Positions 15,259 to 23,024 of a DNA stretch of 37,285 nucleotides are shown piece by piece. The notes beneath the pieces are model-generated. The model searched no databases. It was not told the DNA's origin and saw only the letters and a program-made list of their open reading frames with translations. The position numbers and the translations under genes were made by a program. Source of the DNA: Streptomyces mayonensis (GTDB lineage: Bacteria > Actinomycetota > Actinomycetes > Streptomycetales > Streptomycetaceae); the NCBI RefSeq assembly GCF_018982965.1, contig NZ_JACBYP010000082.1, positions 1 to 37,285 on the forward strand. The letters run 5' to 3'. Numbering within the stretch: the first letter of the stretch is position 1; each line of letters starts with the position of its first letter.

Positions 15259-16782
15259 TCAGTCGCCGGGCCGGAGGTAGGCGTCACCGGGGATGCTGTC
15301 GCCGTGCGCCCAGGCGTCGAAGAAGCCCCGGAGGTCCTGCCCGGACACCTTCTGGACCAGCTTCTCCATGTCGGCCCATTCGGGAGCCTTGCCGCCGTAC
15401 TCCGCCGGCCACTGCTTCAGCACCTCGGCGAACGCGGCCTCGCCGATCTGCTTCCGCAGCGCATGGAGCATGAGCGGCCCCTTGTCGTAGACGCCCTGGC
15501 CCTCGGAGAGCCGCTGCTGCCAGAGCTCGTCGTCCGAGGGGTGCTTCTCGATCTCCTGCCGGTACCTCGCGTCCAGGTCCTGCCCCTCACTGAACTCCGG
15601 CCACATCCACTGCGCGTACGAGGCGAAGCACTCGCTCAGGCACAGGTTCCGCTGTTCCTTCTCCTTCACCAGGCTTCCGTACCACTGGTGCGTCAGCTCG
15701 TGGGCCACGACGGTGGCGTCGAAGTACTCCTCGTTCTCCGCGTTCGGGAAGATCACACCGCCCTGGACCGCCAGGTTGGGGGCCTCCTCGGAGACGGAGT
15801 CGAGGAAGTAGGAGACCAGCGTGTCGTACGGGTACGCGCCGTACTTCGAGGTGAGGAAGTCCATGATCTTCCGCTGCTGGCCGGCGTACTTCTTGAACTC
15901 GTCCTTGCGGCCCGCGCCGTAGACCGTGGTGAGCGGTGTCCCGTCGCTGAGCTCGGTGCGTTCCACGTCCCACTTGCCGACGCCGAACAGGGCGTCCTTC
16001 GCGGCCAGGGGCCTGGTGGAGCGCCAGTCGAAGGTGGACCGGCCCCCGTGGTGCTCCACCGGCCTGTCCCGGCCCCCGGAGACGGCGGTCCAGCCGTCCG
16101 GCACGGTCGCCGACAGCCTGAAGTCAGCGGTGTCGTCCGGGTCGCCGTTGCCGGGGAACCAGGTGCCCACGGGGGCCATGACGGTGACGACGCCGCCGTC
16201 CTCGCCCTTGACCCAGCTCGGGTTGTCCTGGCCCGGCTCGCCGTCGTAGCGGACGCGCACCGTGAAGGTGCGGCCCTTCTCGATCTTCTCCTCGGGGACG
16301 ACGCCGAGGCTTCCGTCGTCGGACGCCTCGAAACTCTGCGCGGGCTTCCCGTCGATGTCGACCGAGCGGGCGGTCAGTGCCAGGTCCAGGTCGAATCGCT
16401 CGAGGTCCGCGGTGGCGCGCACCGCGATCTCGGTGTCGCCCTCCAGCCGGGACGACTGCGGGTCATAGCTCACCTTCACGTCGTAGTCGGTCACGTCGTA
16501 CGCCCGGACGCCGCCGTCGTCGTCGGCGGGCGCGGACGCGGATGTGGACGTGGATGTGGACGTGGATCCGGTCACGGGGAGGCCGAGGGCCGTTCCCATC
16601 CCGTACGCCGCTCCGGCCAGCGCGAGTCCGGCGCCGAGGACGGTTCGTCCGCGGCCGCCCCACAGGGCGTTGCGGGCGTGCCGCGCGTGTCCCGTGCCCT
16701 TGTCGCCTCTCGTGCGGGGGCCGGTCTCCGTCCGGCTGCGGGGCGGGCCCGGGGGCAGATGTCCGTCAGGTTGGATAGCCAT
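15259..16782 (-). CDS. Exported M1-family zinc metallopeptidase
   Basis: A 507-residue aminopeptidase-N-like protein. A long basic N terminus and a hydrophobic segment (VLGAGLALAGAAYGMGTAL, about residues 48-66) fit a signal anchor; then comes a Ser/Thr repeat linker. An N-terminal beta domain runs to about 260. The catalytic domain has zinc ligands H361-E-x-x-H365 (HELTHQWYG) and E384 in SECFASY, the proper M1 spacing. The substrate-binding GxMEN-type loop corresponds to LAVQGGVIF, which lacks the classical MEN residues; this is seen in divergent secreted members. The start MAIQPDG at 16782 is preferred to an ATG 9 bp upstream; neither has a strong ribosome site. It likely trims peptides outside the cell. 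Confidence 0.9.
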   Translation of the reverse strand: MAIQPDGHLPPGPPRSRTETGPRTRGDKGTGHARHARNALWGGRGRTVLGAGLALAGAAYGMGTALGLPVTGSTSTSTSTSASAPADDDGGVRAYDVTDYDVKVSYDPQSSRLEGDTEIAVRATADLERFDLDLALTARSVDIDGKPAQSFEASDDGSLGVVPEEKIEKGRTFTVRVRYDGEPGQDNPSWVKGEDGGVVTVMAPVGTWFPGNGDPDDTADFRLSATVPDGWTAVSGGRDRPVEHHGGRSTFDWRSTRPLAAKDALFGVGKWDVERTELSDGTPLTTVYGAGRKDEFKKYAGQQRKIMDFLTSKYGAYPYDTLVSYFLDSVSEEAPNLAVQGGVIFPNAENEEYFDATVVAHELTHQWYGSLVKEKEQRNLCLSECFASYAQWMWPEFSEGQDLDARYRQEIEKHPSDDELWQQRLSEGQGVYDKGPLMLHALRKQIGEAAFAEVLKQWPAEYGGKAPEWADMEKLVQKVSGQDLRGFFDAWAHGDSIPGDAYLRPGD

Positions 16783-16836
16783 GGCCGCCAACCTGGCAGA
16801 GCAGTGTGAGCGTGCTGTGACGGTGCCTTGCCGAAG

Positions 16837-18231
16837 CTAAGCCTTCCGTGACGCCAGCTCGATCACCGTGATGTCGGAGGGCGCCCCCACGCGCGTGGGA
16901 GGCCCCCAGGCGCCCGCGCCGCGGCTGACGTACAGCTGGGTGTCGCCGTAGCGGTCCAGGCCCGCCAGCGTCGGGTTGGCGGCGCCCGCGATCAGGTTGC
17001 CGGGCCAGAGCTGGCCGCCGTGGGTGTGACCGGAGAGCTGGAGGTCGACGCCGTGGTCGACGGCGTCGTGGATCTGCACCGGCTGGTGGGCGAGCAGCAC
17101 GCACGCGCGGGAGCGGTCCCGGTCGCCGAGGGCCTTCGCGTAGTCGGGTCCCTGGCCCTCGTCCTCGCCCGCCACGTCGTTGACGCCGGCGAGGTCGAAG
17201 TGGGGCAGCTCGGTGCGGGCGTTCTCCAGCGGCAGCAGACCGAGCCGCCGTACCTCGGCGACCCACTGCTCGGCGCCGGAGAAGTACTCGTGGTTGCCGG
17301 TGACGAAGTACGCGCCGTGCCGGGCCTTCAGCTGGGCCAGCGGGGCCGCCGCCGGGCCGAGGTCCTTCACGCTGCCGTCGACCAGGTCCCCGACGACGGC
17401 GATCAGGTCGGGCTGCGTGGCATTGATGGTGTCGACGACCTGCTGGGCGAAGCCCCGGCCGAGCACCGGGCCGAGGTGGATGTCGCTGACCACGGCGATG
17501 CGGAAACCGTGCGCCGCGCGCGGGAGCTTGGCCAGCGGCACGGTGACCCGCTTCACCTTCGGCCCGCTCAGCACGCCGTACGTGCCGTAGCCGACCGTCC
17601 CGACGGCCGCGGCGGCGGCGGCACCGGCGACCACGCGGGAGACGAACAGGCGGCGGGAGGGGAGGGCGAGGGAGGTCGGGGGCGCGTCGTTCCCGGGGGA
17701 CGGCGTGTCCCCGGAGGACGCGGTTTCCCCGGAGGACGGCGTGTCGCGCGTGTCGCGCGTCTTCGGTGTGTCGGGCGCGTCGGGTGTGCTGGGCGCGTCG
17801 GGCGCGTCGGGCGTGTGCGACGTCTTCGGCGGGGCCGTGCCGGCCGGTATCCGCTCGGGGTCCGCGGCCGGGGACACCGACGGCTGCGGCTCCGCCTGCC
17901 GGGCGGCCGCCCTGTGCTCCAGGTACCGCCGCAGCAGCGGCCGGACGACTTCGCCCGCCAGCACCGCCAGCAGCAGGTAGATCGACAGCGCCAGCCACAG
18001 GAAGCCCGGCCAGGCCATGACCCGCTGGAGCCAGAAGGGCGCACCCGCGCGCTCGGCGACCAGCGCCCCGACCGCCAGCACCCAGCCGCCCGCGATCAGG
18101 GCCGCGCCGATCCGTCGCGCGGGGCCGGGCCCGCGGGTCGTGTCGCGGAACAGGCGCCGCCACACGTACCAGTTGGACGTCACGAGGACGCCCACCACCA
18201 GTAGCGCGACCAGCACGAAGACGACCACCAT
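16837..18231 (-). CDS. Membrane-bound metallophosphoesterase
   Basis: A 464-residue calcineurin-like phosphoesterase. The N-terminal part has about three membrane helices (VVVFVLVALLVVGVLV, AALIAGGWVLAVGALVA, FLWLALSIYLLLAVLAG). A degenerate Thr/Pro/Asp/Ala linker (about 137-180, TPDAP-like units) leads to another hydrophobic segment after SRRLFVSRVV. The catalytic domain holds the metal motifs D250-I-H252, VVGDLVDG, GNHEYF, LLAHQP and SGHTHGGQ, all intact, so an active two-metal enzyme is expected on the outer face. The substrate is unknown; related YkuE/YaeI-type proteins act on lipids or nucleotides. The start at 18231 has GAGGGG about 10 nt upstream. Confidence 0.93.
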   Translation of the reverse strand: MVVVFVLVALLVVGVLVTSNWYVWRRLFRDTTRGPGPARRIGAALIAGGWVLAVGALVAERAGAPFWLQRVMAWPGFLWLALSIYLLLAVLAGEVVRPLLRRYLEHRAAARQAEPQPSVSPAADPERIPAGTAPPKTSHTPDAPDAPSTPDAPDTPKTRDTRDTPSSGETASSGDTPSPGNDAPPTSLALPSRRLFVSRVVAGAAAAAAVGTVGYGTYGVLSGPKVKRVTVPLAKLPRAAHGFRIAVVSDIHLGPVLGRGFAQQVVDTINATQPDLIAVVGDLVDGSVKDLGPAAAPLAQLKARHGAYFVTGNHEYFSGAEQWVAEVRRLGLLPLENARTELPHFDLAGVNDVAGEDEGQGPDYAKALGDRDRSRACVLLAHQPVQIHDAVDHGVDLQLSGHTHGGQLWPGNLIAGAANPTLAGLDRYGDTQLYVSRGAGAWGPPTRVGAPSDITVIELASRKA

Positions 18232-18267
18232 GCCGTCGTATCCCCTCGGTTGTGACGTCCTCGACGC

Positions 18268-18507
18268 CTATGACGTTCTGCGCAGTGCGCGCACGGAGCG
18301 CAACCCGATGAACCCGACGACCGTCCCCAATACGAAGGAGACGATCGCGAGCAGCAGGTGCACCCAGAAGTAGGCCGTGGGGTCGCCGTCCTCGAACGCG
18401 AGCCCGCTGCCGTCGTTGACCAGGTTTTTGACGAAAGTGATCCAGATGACCCAGCTCCACGCCCCGAAGGCGAGCAGGAACCAGGAGACGGGGCGGCTGA
18501 GTTTCAC
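18268..18507 (-). CDS. SCO4848-type small membrane protein
   Basis: A 79-residue protein with two hydrophobic helices: SWFLLAFGAWSWVIWITFVKNLV and FWVHLLLAIVSFVLGTVVGFIGLRSVR, separated by the acidic loop NDGSGLAFEDGDPTAY. This matches the small actinobacterial family named after S. coelicolor SCO4848, whose function is unknown. The GTG at 18507 follows GAGGAAAGG at about 9 nt; the upstream in-frame extension is Pro/Gly-rich and unlikely. It is upstream of, and co-directional with, the metallophosphoesterase and divergent from the carboxypeptidase gene. Confidence 0.9.
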   Translation of the reverse strand: MKLSRPVSWFLLAFGAWSWVIWITFVKNLVNDGSGLAFEDGDPTAYFWVHLLLAIVSFVLGTVVGFIGLRSVRALRRTS

Positions 18508-18666
18508 AAAAACGGACCTTTCCTCACAACTCCGCACACCGGCGACCGGCCGGGGGCCCGGGGGCGGCCCCCCGGGTGAGCACGGCACGGACTCAGTATC
18601 TCCGCCCCGTCACGGGTTCCGCGCACGGGGTGGGGAGGTGGGTGGGAGGGCGCCGCTCACGAAGGG

Positions 18667-18672
18667 TACGTT
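18667..18672 (+). promoter_or_regulatory. -10 box of a leaderless promoter for the carboxypeptidase gene
   Basis: TACGTT ends 7 nt before the GTG at 18680 with no ribosome site. Confidence 0.4.
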
Positions 18673-18679
18673 TCCGCTC

Positions 18680-19951
18680 GTGCCCGCACCCAAGAAGGCC
18701 CTCAGGCGCTCCCTGACGGTCACCTCCGCCGCCCTGACCGCTCTCGCGACGCTCTCCCCCGCCGCGCTCGCCGCGCCGAGCCCGTCGTCGAGTCCGTCGG
18801 CCACACCGCCCGCGTCGATGTCGGCCGTGGGCGGCGCCCGGCTCGGGAAGGCCGGGACGCAGGTCGATCTCGCGGGCGGGGCGCCGGTGCTGCCGAAGGA
18901 CCTGACGGCCCGTTCGTGGATCGTGGCGGACGCCGAGTCGGGCGACGTGCTCGCCGCGCACAACGCACACTGGCGGCTGGCACCGGCGAGCACCCTGAAG
19001 ATGCTGTTCGCGGACACCCTGCTGCCGAAGTGGCCGAAGACCGAGAAGCACAAGGTCGAGGTCTCCGACCTGGCGGGCATGGGCGCCGGCTCCAGCCTGG
19101 TCGGGGTCAAGGAGGAGGAGACCTACACCGTCCACGACCTGTGGCTCGGTGTGTTCCTGCGCTCCGGCAACGACGCGGTGCACGTGCTGTCCGCGATGAA
19201 CGACGGCGTCGACAGGACCGTGCAGGACATGAACGAGCACGCCGAGGAGCTGCAGGCCCTCGACACGAAGGTCGTCAGCCCCGACGGCTACGACATGCCG
19301 GGGCAGGTCTCCTCCGCGTACGACCTGACACTGTTCGCCCGCTCGGGGCTGCAGAAGAAGGACTTCCGCGAGTACGCCTCCACGGTCAGCGCCAAGTTCC
19401 CGGGCGAGACGAAGAAGGACAAGAAGGGCAAGATCTCCCGCGGTTCCTTCGAGATCCAGAACACCAACCGGCTGCTGTCCGGCGACTCCGACGTCGAGGT
19501 CTACCCGGGCATCGCGGGCGTGAAGAACGGCAACACCACCAACGCGGGCTCCACCTTCACGGGCGTCGCCGAGCAGGGCGGCAAGGTGCTGCTCGTCACG
19601 GTGATGCACCCGGAGAAGGACGAGCACAACGAGGTCTACAAGGAGACCGCCCGCCTCTTCGACTGGGGCTTCAAGGCGGCCGGCAAGGTCCAGCCGGTGG
19701 GTGAGCTGGTGGGGCCGAAGAGCGCCGCCGGCGCGAGCCCCTCGGCACAGGCCTCCGGCGAGGCCGGTGGCGCCGGGAAGGGCGCCGCGGGCGAGCCGGT
19801 GGCGGGCGCCCGGGCCGCGGGGGGCTCCGGCGGGGCCGGCGTCGCGGCCGGCATCGCCGGCGGGGTGCTGGTACTGCTGGCCGGCGGCGCGTTCCTGGTC
19901 AACCGGAAGTGGCCGCTGCCGGACCTGGTCCGCCGCCGGACCCGTCCGTGA
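18680..19951 (+). CDS. D-alanyl-D-alanine carboxypeptidase (peptidase S11, low-molecular-mass PBP)
   Basis: A 423-residue serine peptidase that trims the terminal D-Ala from peptidoglycan stem peptides. A signal peptide (about residues 1-32, ending SPAALAA) is followed by a short Ser/Pro linker. Active-site motifs: S104-T-L-K107 (SxxK), S162-G-N164 (SxN) and K282-N-G284 in place of the usual KTG. The C terminus has an Ala/Gly-rich stretch, a hydrophobic helix (GVAAGIAGGVLVLLAGGAFLV) and a short basic tail, typical of membrane-anchored actinobacterial DacA-like enzymes. The start was set at the GTG at 18680, directly before the signal sequence; the frame is open further upstream without protein-like content. 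Its last 53 bp overlap the 3' end of the YihY gene. Confidence 0.93.
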   Translation: MPAPKKALRRSLTVTSAALTALATLSPAALAAPSPSSSPSATPPASMSAVGGARLGKAGTQVDLAGGAPVLPKDLTARSWIVADAESGDVLAAHNAHWRLAPASTLKMLFADTLLPKWPKTEKHKVEVSDLAGMGAGSSLVGVKEEETYTVHDLWLGVFLRSGNDAVHVLSAMNDGVDRTVQDMNEHAEELQALDTKVVSPDGYDMPGQVSSAYDLTLFARSGLQKKDFREYASTVSAKFPGETKKDKKGKISRGSFEIQNTNRLLSGDSDVEVYPGIAGVKNGNTTNAGSTFTGVAEQGGKVLLVTVMHPEKDEHNEVYKETARLFDWGFKAAGKVQPVGELVGPKSAAGASPSAQASGEAGGAGKGAAGEPVAGARAAGGSGGAGVAAGIAGGVLVLLAGGAFLVNRKWPLPDLVRRRTRP

Positions 19952-20867
19952 CGCCCCGCTCGGTGCCCTCCCCGCCGTCCCCGTCACCCCCGTCGCCGTC
20001 ATCCCCGTCAGCCCCGTCCTTCTTGCTGCCCGTCGCCGTCCAGGCGGCGGTGAACAGCACCAGCTTCGAGGTGAAGTTGATCCACAGCAGCAGGGCGACG
20101 GGGACGCCGAAGGTGCCGTACATGCTCTTCGCGGCGACGCCCTGGATGTAGCCGCTGAGCAGCAGCTTCAGCAGCTCGAAGCCGACCGCCCCGATCAGCG
20201 CCGCCACCACCAGGCGGCGGCGCTCGGGCTGGACGCCGGGGAGCAGGGTCAGCACGTACAGCAGGAGCAGGAAGTCGGCGAGGACGGCGACCGCGAAGGC
20301 GGCGACGTAGAGCAGGACGCCGCCGACGCCGCCCTGGGCGAGGCCGACGGTGCGGATGATCCAGCCGACCAGCGCCGAGGCGACGGTGGAGATGGCGACG
20401 GTGATCAGCACCGCGCCGCCGAGACCGACGAGGACGCCCGCGTCCTTGGCCCGGTGCAGGACCGGGTTCTCGTCCTCGTCGGGCAGCTCCCAGACGGCGC
20501 GCAGACAGCCCCGGGTGGCCTCCACCCAGCCCATGCCGGTGAAGAGCAGCGCGAGGGCGGCGATCACGCCGACGGTACCGGCGTTGTCGACGAGGCCCTG
20601 GATGTCCAGCTGGTCGGAGATGCCGGGGATCTGGTCGGCGAGCTGGTCCTGGAGCTGGTCCTGCTGCTTCGGGCTGAGCGTGGCGGCGGCGACGGCGGCG
20701 GCCAGGCTGAGCAGCGGGAAGAGGGCGACGAAGCTGGTGAAGGTCATGGCGGCGGCCAGCCGAGACCACTTGACCCGGTCGAGGCGTTCGTACGAGCGCC
20801 ACGCGTGGGTGGTCATCAGGCGCGCGATCCAGGGCCCCACGACGGGGAGCTTCTTCAGCCAGTCCAT
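19899..20867 (-). CDS. YihY/virulence factor BrkB family membrane protein
   Basis: A 322-residue polytopic membrane protein of the YihY (formerly RNase BN/BrkB) family; the true function is unsettled. Conserved parts include AAAMTFTSFVALFPLLSLAAAV, LFTGMGWVEATRGCLRAVW and the helices ending LLLWINFTSKLVLFTAAW; about six helices are expected. The C-terminal tail is Asp/Gly-rich (GDDGDGGDGDGG) and cytoplasmic. I prefer the ATG at 20867 (AGGG 7 nt upstream, 13-bp overlap with the preceding GtrA gene) to the ATG at 20900, which would give 333 residues and a 46-bp overlap. It ends the leftward operon that begins with the PAP2 gene. Confidence 0.9.
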   Translation of the reverse strand: MDWLKKLPVVGPWIARLMTTHAWRSYERLDRVKWSRLAAAMTFTSFVALFPLLSLAAAVAAATLSPKQQDQLQDQLADQIPGISDQLDIQGLVDNAGTVGVIAALALLFTGMGWVEATRGCLRAVWELPDEDENPVLHRAKDAGVLVGLGGAVLITVAISTVASALVGWIIRTVGLAQGGVGGVLLYVAAFAVAVLADFLLLLYVLTLLPGVQPERRRLVVAALIGAVGFELLKLLLSGYIQGVAAKSMYGTFGVPVALLLWINFTSKLVLFTAAWTATGSKKDGADGDDGDGGDGDGGEGTERGVTDGSGGGPGPAAATSG

Positions 20868-21370
20868 GATCCGACCCTGCCCCCGCTCGTCCTGTTCCAT
20901 GATCTCGCCGCGCCGCCGGATCCACCGACGGCGCGGCGCCCAGCGCTGTTCGCGGCTCCGGCTCCGGCTCCGGCTCCGAAGACCAGTGTTCTCGTGCCCC
21001 AGAAACGCAGGACCGTGCCGAGGGCCATGCCGACTCCGGCTCCTGAGACCGTGTCGGCGCGCTGCGAGGTGAGGCCGAGGCCGTAGTGGCTGACGGCCAG
21101 GCAGAGGAGCTGTACGGCGGCCCCGGCGGCGTTCACCGCGAAGAACACGGCGTACGGGCGCACTCCCCGGGGCCGGGCGTGCCGGTAGGTGCCCAGTGCG
21201 TTGCCCGCGTAGGCGACCGAGCACCCGGCGACGAAGGACAGCGCCTTGGCGGTGAGCGGGTCGAGCCCGGCCGGGCCGCGCAGCCAGGTGAAGAGGCCGA
21301 GGTCGACGGCGTAGGCGAGGAGCCCGGCGGCGGCGAAGCCGAGCAGTTCGCGTCGGCCGCCGGCCGGCAC
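20855..21370 (-). CDS. GtrA-family membrane protein (possible polyprenyl-phosphate-sugar translocase)
   Basis: A 171-residue protein with four predicted helices: LGFAAAGLLAYAVDLGLFTWL, ALSFVAGCSVAYAGNALGTY, YAVFFAVNAAGAAVQLLCLAV and AGVGMALGTVLRFWGTRTLVF. GtrA proteins are thought to help move or deliver polyprenyl-phosphate-linked sugars. The mycobacterial GtrA protein Rv3789 is encoded beside dprE1 and dprE2, so this position is meaningful. The GTG at 21370 begins 2 bp after the UbiA-type gene's stop, implying translational coupling. The C-terminal ~35 residues are low complexity, starting in a GCTCCG-type simple repeat (20948-20976) and overlapping the YihY start. Confidence 0.85.
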   Translation of the reverse strand: MPAGGRRELLGFAAAGLLAYAVDLGLFTWLRGPAGLDPLTAKALSFVAGCSVAYAGNALGTYRHARPRGVRPYAVFFAVNAAGAAVQLLCLAVSHYGLGLTSQRADTVSGAGVGMALGTVLRFWGTRTLVFGAGAGAGAANSAGRRAVGGSGGAARSWNRTSGGRVGSWTG

Positions 21371-21372
21371 GG

Positions 21373-22353
21373 CTACCAATTGGCCACCGCCAGCCCGTAC
21401 ATCGCCAGCCAGACCACGCCGATCAGCGCGAGGGCCCGGTCGCGCAGGACGACGTCCTCGGGCTCCCCGGCGGTACCGCGGTCGGCGAAGACGGCGTAGC
21501 GCAGGACGGCGAGGACGAAGGCCACCATGGAGAGCTGGCGCCAGGGCAGCACGCTGGCGTGCGGGACGCCGCCCTCCTCGAGGGCCCACAGGCAGTAGCC
21601 GAGGACGGCGGCCGAGGCGGCGAGCTGCCAGACGAAGCGGAGGTAGCCGGTGGTGTACTCGGTGAGCAGCGCACGCGTGGCGCCCGCCTTCCCGGCCAGC
21701 TGCACGGCTTCGGAGTACCGCTTGGCCGCGACCATGAACAGCGCGCCGAAGCCGGTCGTGATGAGGAACCAGCGCGACAGCGGAATGCCGAGGGCCAGCC
21801 CGCCCGCGATCGCGCGCATCAGGAAGCCGGTGGCGACGACGGCGAGGTCGACGACCAGGACGTGCTTGAGGCTGACGCAGTACGCCAGCTGCATCAGGAG
21901 GTAGGCGGCCAGGAGCACCGCGACGGGCGGCGGGCACAGCCGGGCCGCGGCGGCGGGCGCGAGGACGGCCAGGACGCCTCCGGCGGCGTAGGCGAGGGGC
22001 ACCGGGACCTGTCCGGCGGCAACCGGGCGGTGGCGTTTGACGGGGTGGGCGCGGTCGGCGTCGGCGTCGCGGGCGTCGTTGACGAGGTAGACGGCGGCGG
22101 CGCAGGCGGTGAACAGGACGAAGACCAGGGCGAGGCGGCCGAGGGCGTGGAGGGAGAACAGCTCGCCCGCGGCGGCCGGGGCGGCGACGACGAGGACGTT
22201 CTTGACCCACTGGCGGGGGCGTGCGGTGCGCAGCAGGCCGGTCAGGACGCCGCCCGCGCGGGGCGGCGCGGGCTCCTGCCGGCGGTCCGCGACGTGGTCC
22301 GGCAGCACCGCGGGGTCGGTGACGGCGGTGTCGGTCACGGCGGTGTCAGACAC
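21373..22353 (-). CDS. Decaprenyl-phosphate phosphoribosyltransferase (UbiA family, DPPR synthase)
   Basis: A 326-residue UbiA-superfamily membrane transferase, matching mycobacterial Rv3806c, which joins PRPP to decaprenyl phosphate to give decaprenylphosphoryl-5-phosphoribose. The Mg-binding motif is N92-D93-x-x-D96-x-x-x-D100, followed by HPVKRHRPVAAG, typical of this subgroup. A second conserved block is AKRYSEAVQL. About eight membrane helices are expected. The first ~35 residues are hydrophilic, with a DTAVT repeat. The GTG at 22353 has GGAGG 5 nt upstream and overlaps the PAP2 gene by 8 bp. It is the first committed step of the set with PAP2, DprE1 and DprE2. Confidence 0.92.
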   Translation of the reverse strand: MSDTAVTDTAVTDPAVLPDHVADRRQEPAPPRAGGVLTGLLRTARPRQWVKNVLVVAAPAAAGELFSLHALGRLALVFVLFTACAAAVYLVNDARDADADRAHPVKRHRPVAAGQVPVPLAYAAGGVLAVLAPAAAARLCPPPVAVLLAAYLLMQLAYCVSLKHVLVVDLAVVATGFLMRAIAGGLALGIPLSRWFLITTGFGALFMVAAKRYSEAVQLAGKAGATRALLTEYTTGYLRFVWQLAASAAVLGYCLWALEEGGVPHASVLPWRQLSMVAFVLAVLRYAVFADRGTAGEPEDVVLRDRALALIGVVWLAMYGLAVANW

Positions 22354-22891
22354 GGGTGCCTCCGCGCATCCAGTCGGCGCCGAGCCGGGCCGTGAGCGCG
22401 CCCAGGGCGGCGCCCGCCGCGACGTCCGAGGGGTAGTGGACGCCGGTGACCAGCCGGGAGGCGCACACCGCGGCGGCGAGCGGCCAGGCGGCACGCACCC
22501 CGAACGCGCCGAAGACGACGGCGGCCGCCGCGGCGGAGGTGGCGTGGGCGCTGGGGAAGGAGTACCGGCCGGCGGTCCGCACCAGCGGCTCGACGTGCGG
22601 GGGCCGCGGACGGCGCACGACCCGCTTGACGCCCATGCCGACGACGTGGGCGCCCGCGGTGAGCGCGGTGCCGCGCAGCCAGGCCGAGCGCCGGGGCGCG
22701 TCCACGGCCGCCGAGGCGAGCCCCGCCGCGAGCCACAGCGCCCCGTGCTCCCCGGCCCAGGACAGGGCGCGCGCGGCGGCGGCGACGCGCGGGTCGGTGC
22801 CGCAGGCCCTCAGCACCGTGACGATCCGGTGGTCCATGTCGTCGAGGCCGTCGAGGTCGTCGAGATCCTGGAGGTCGTGGAGGTCGTCCAT
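22346..22891 (-). CDS. PAP2-family phosphatase, likely decaprenylphosphoryl-5-phosphoribose phosphatase
   Basis: A 181-residue membrane phosphatase with all three PAP2 motifs: KRVVRRPRP (from Lys89), SFPSAHAT (PSAH 113-116) and S145-R-LVTGVH152-YPSD156. The neighbouring UbiA-type gene makes it the likely counterpart of Rv3807c, which removes the 5-phosphate to give decaprenylphosphoryl-ribose. The N terminus is odd: residues 2-20 are D-L triads (DDLHDLQDLDDLDGLDDMD) encoded by a 9-bp DNA repeat. The start at 22891 lacks a good ribosome site, and Met19 at 22837 is an alternative that would drop the repeat. It is first in the leftward operon and divergent from dprE1. Confidence 0.88.
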   Translation of the reverse strand: MDDLHDLQDLDDLDGLDDMDHRIVTVLRACGTDPRVAAAARALSWAGEHGALWLAAGLASAAVDAPRRSAWLRGTALTAGAHVVGMGVKRVVRRPRPPHVEPLVRTAGRYSFPSAHATSAAAAAVVFGAFGVRAAWPLAAAVCASRLVTGVHYPSDVAAGAALGALTARLGADWMRGGTRV

Positions 22892-23024
22892 GGGGGCTCA
22901 CTGTCCCCGCCCGCGGTCCGGGAGGGCGGGCACCATCGAGCGACATACCATTAATCACCCGTTTCGGGTATGTGCGTGATGTTTTGGAACTAATCATTCA
23001 CATAGGGGCGATACGGTCATCGCC
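22892..23024. promoter_or_regulatory. Divergent control region between the PAP2 operon and dprE1
   Basis: This 133-bp gap is unusually AT-rich for the window (about 22945-23000). It contains a small inverted repeat ACCCG-TTT-CGGGT flanked by ATCAC...GTGAT. On the plus strand TACGGT (23012-23017) ends 7 nt before the dprE1 ATG, which has no ribosome site, so dprE1 may be leaderless. A shared control point would co-ordinate both halves of the pathway. Confidence 0.5.
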
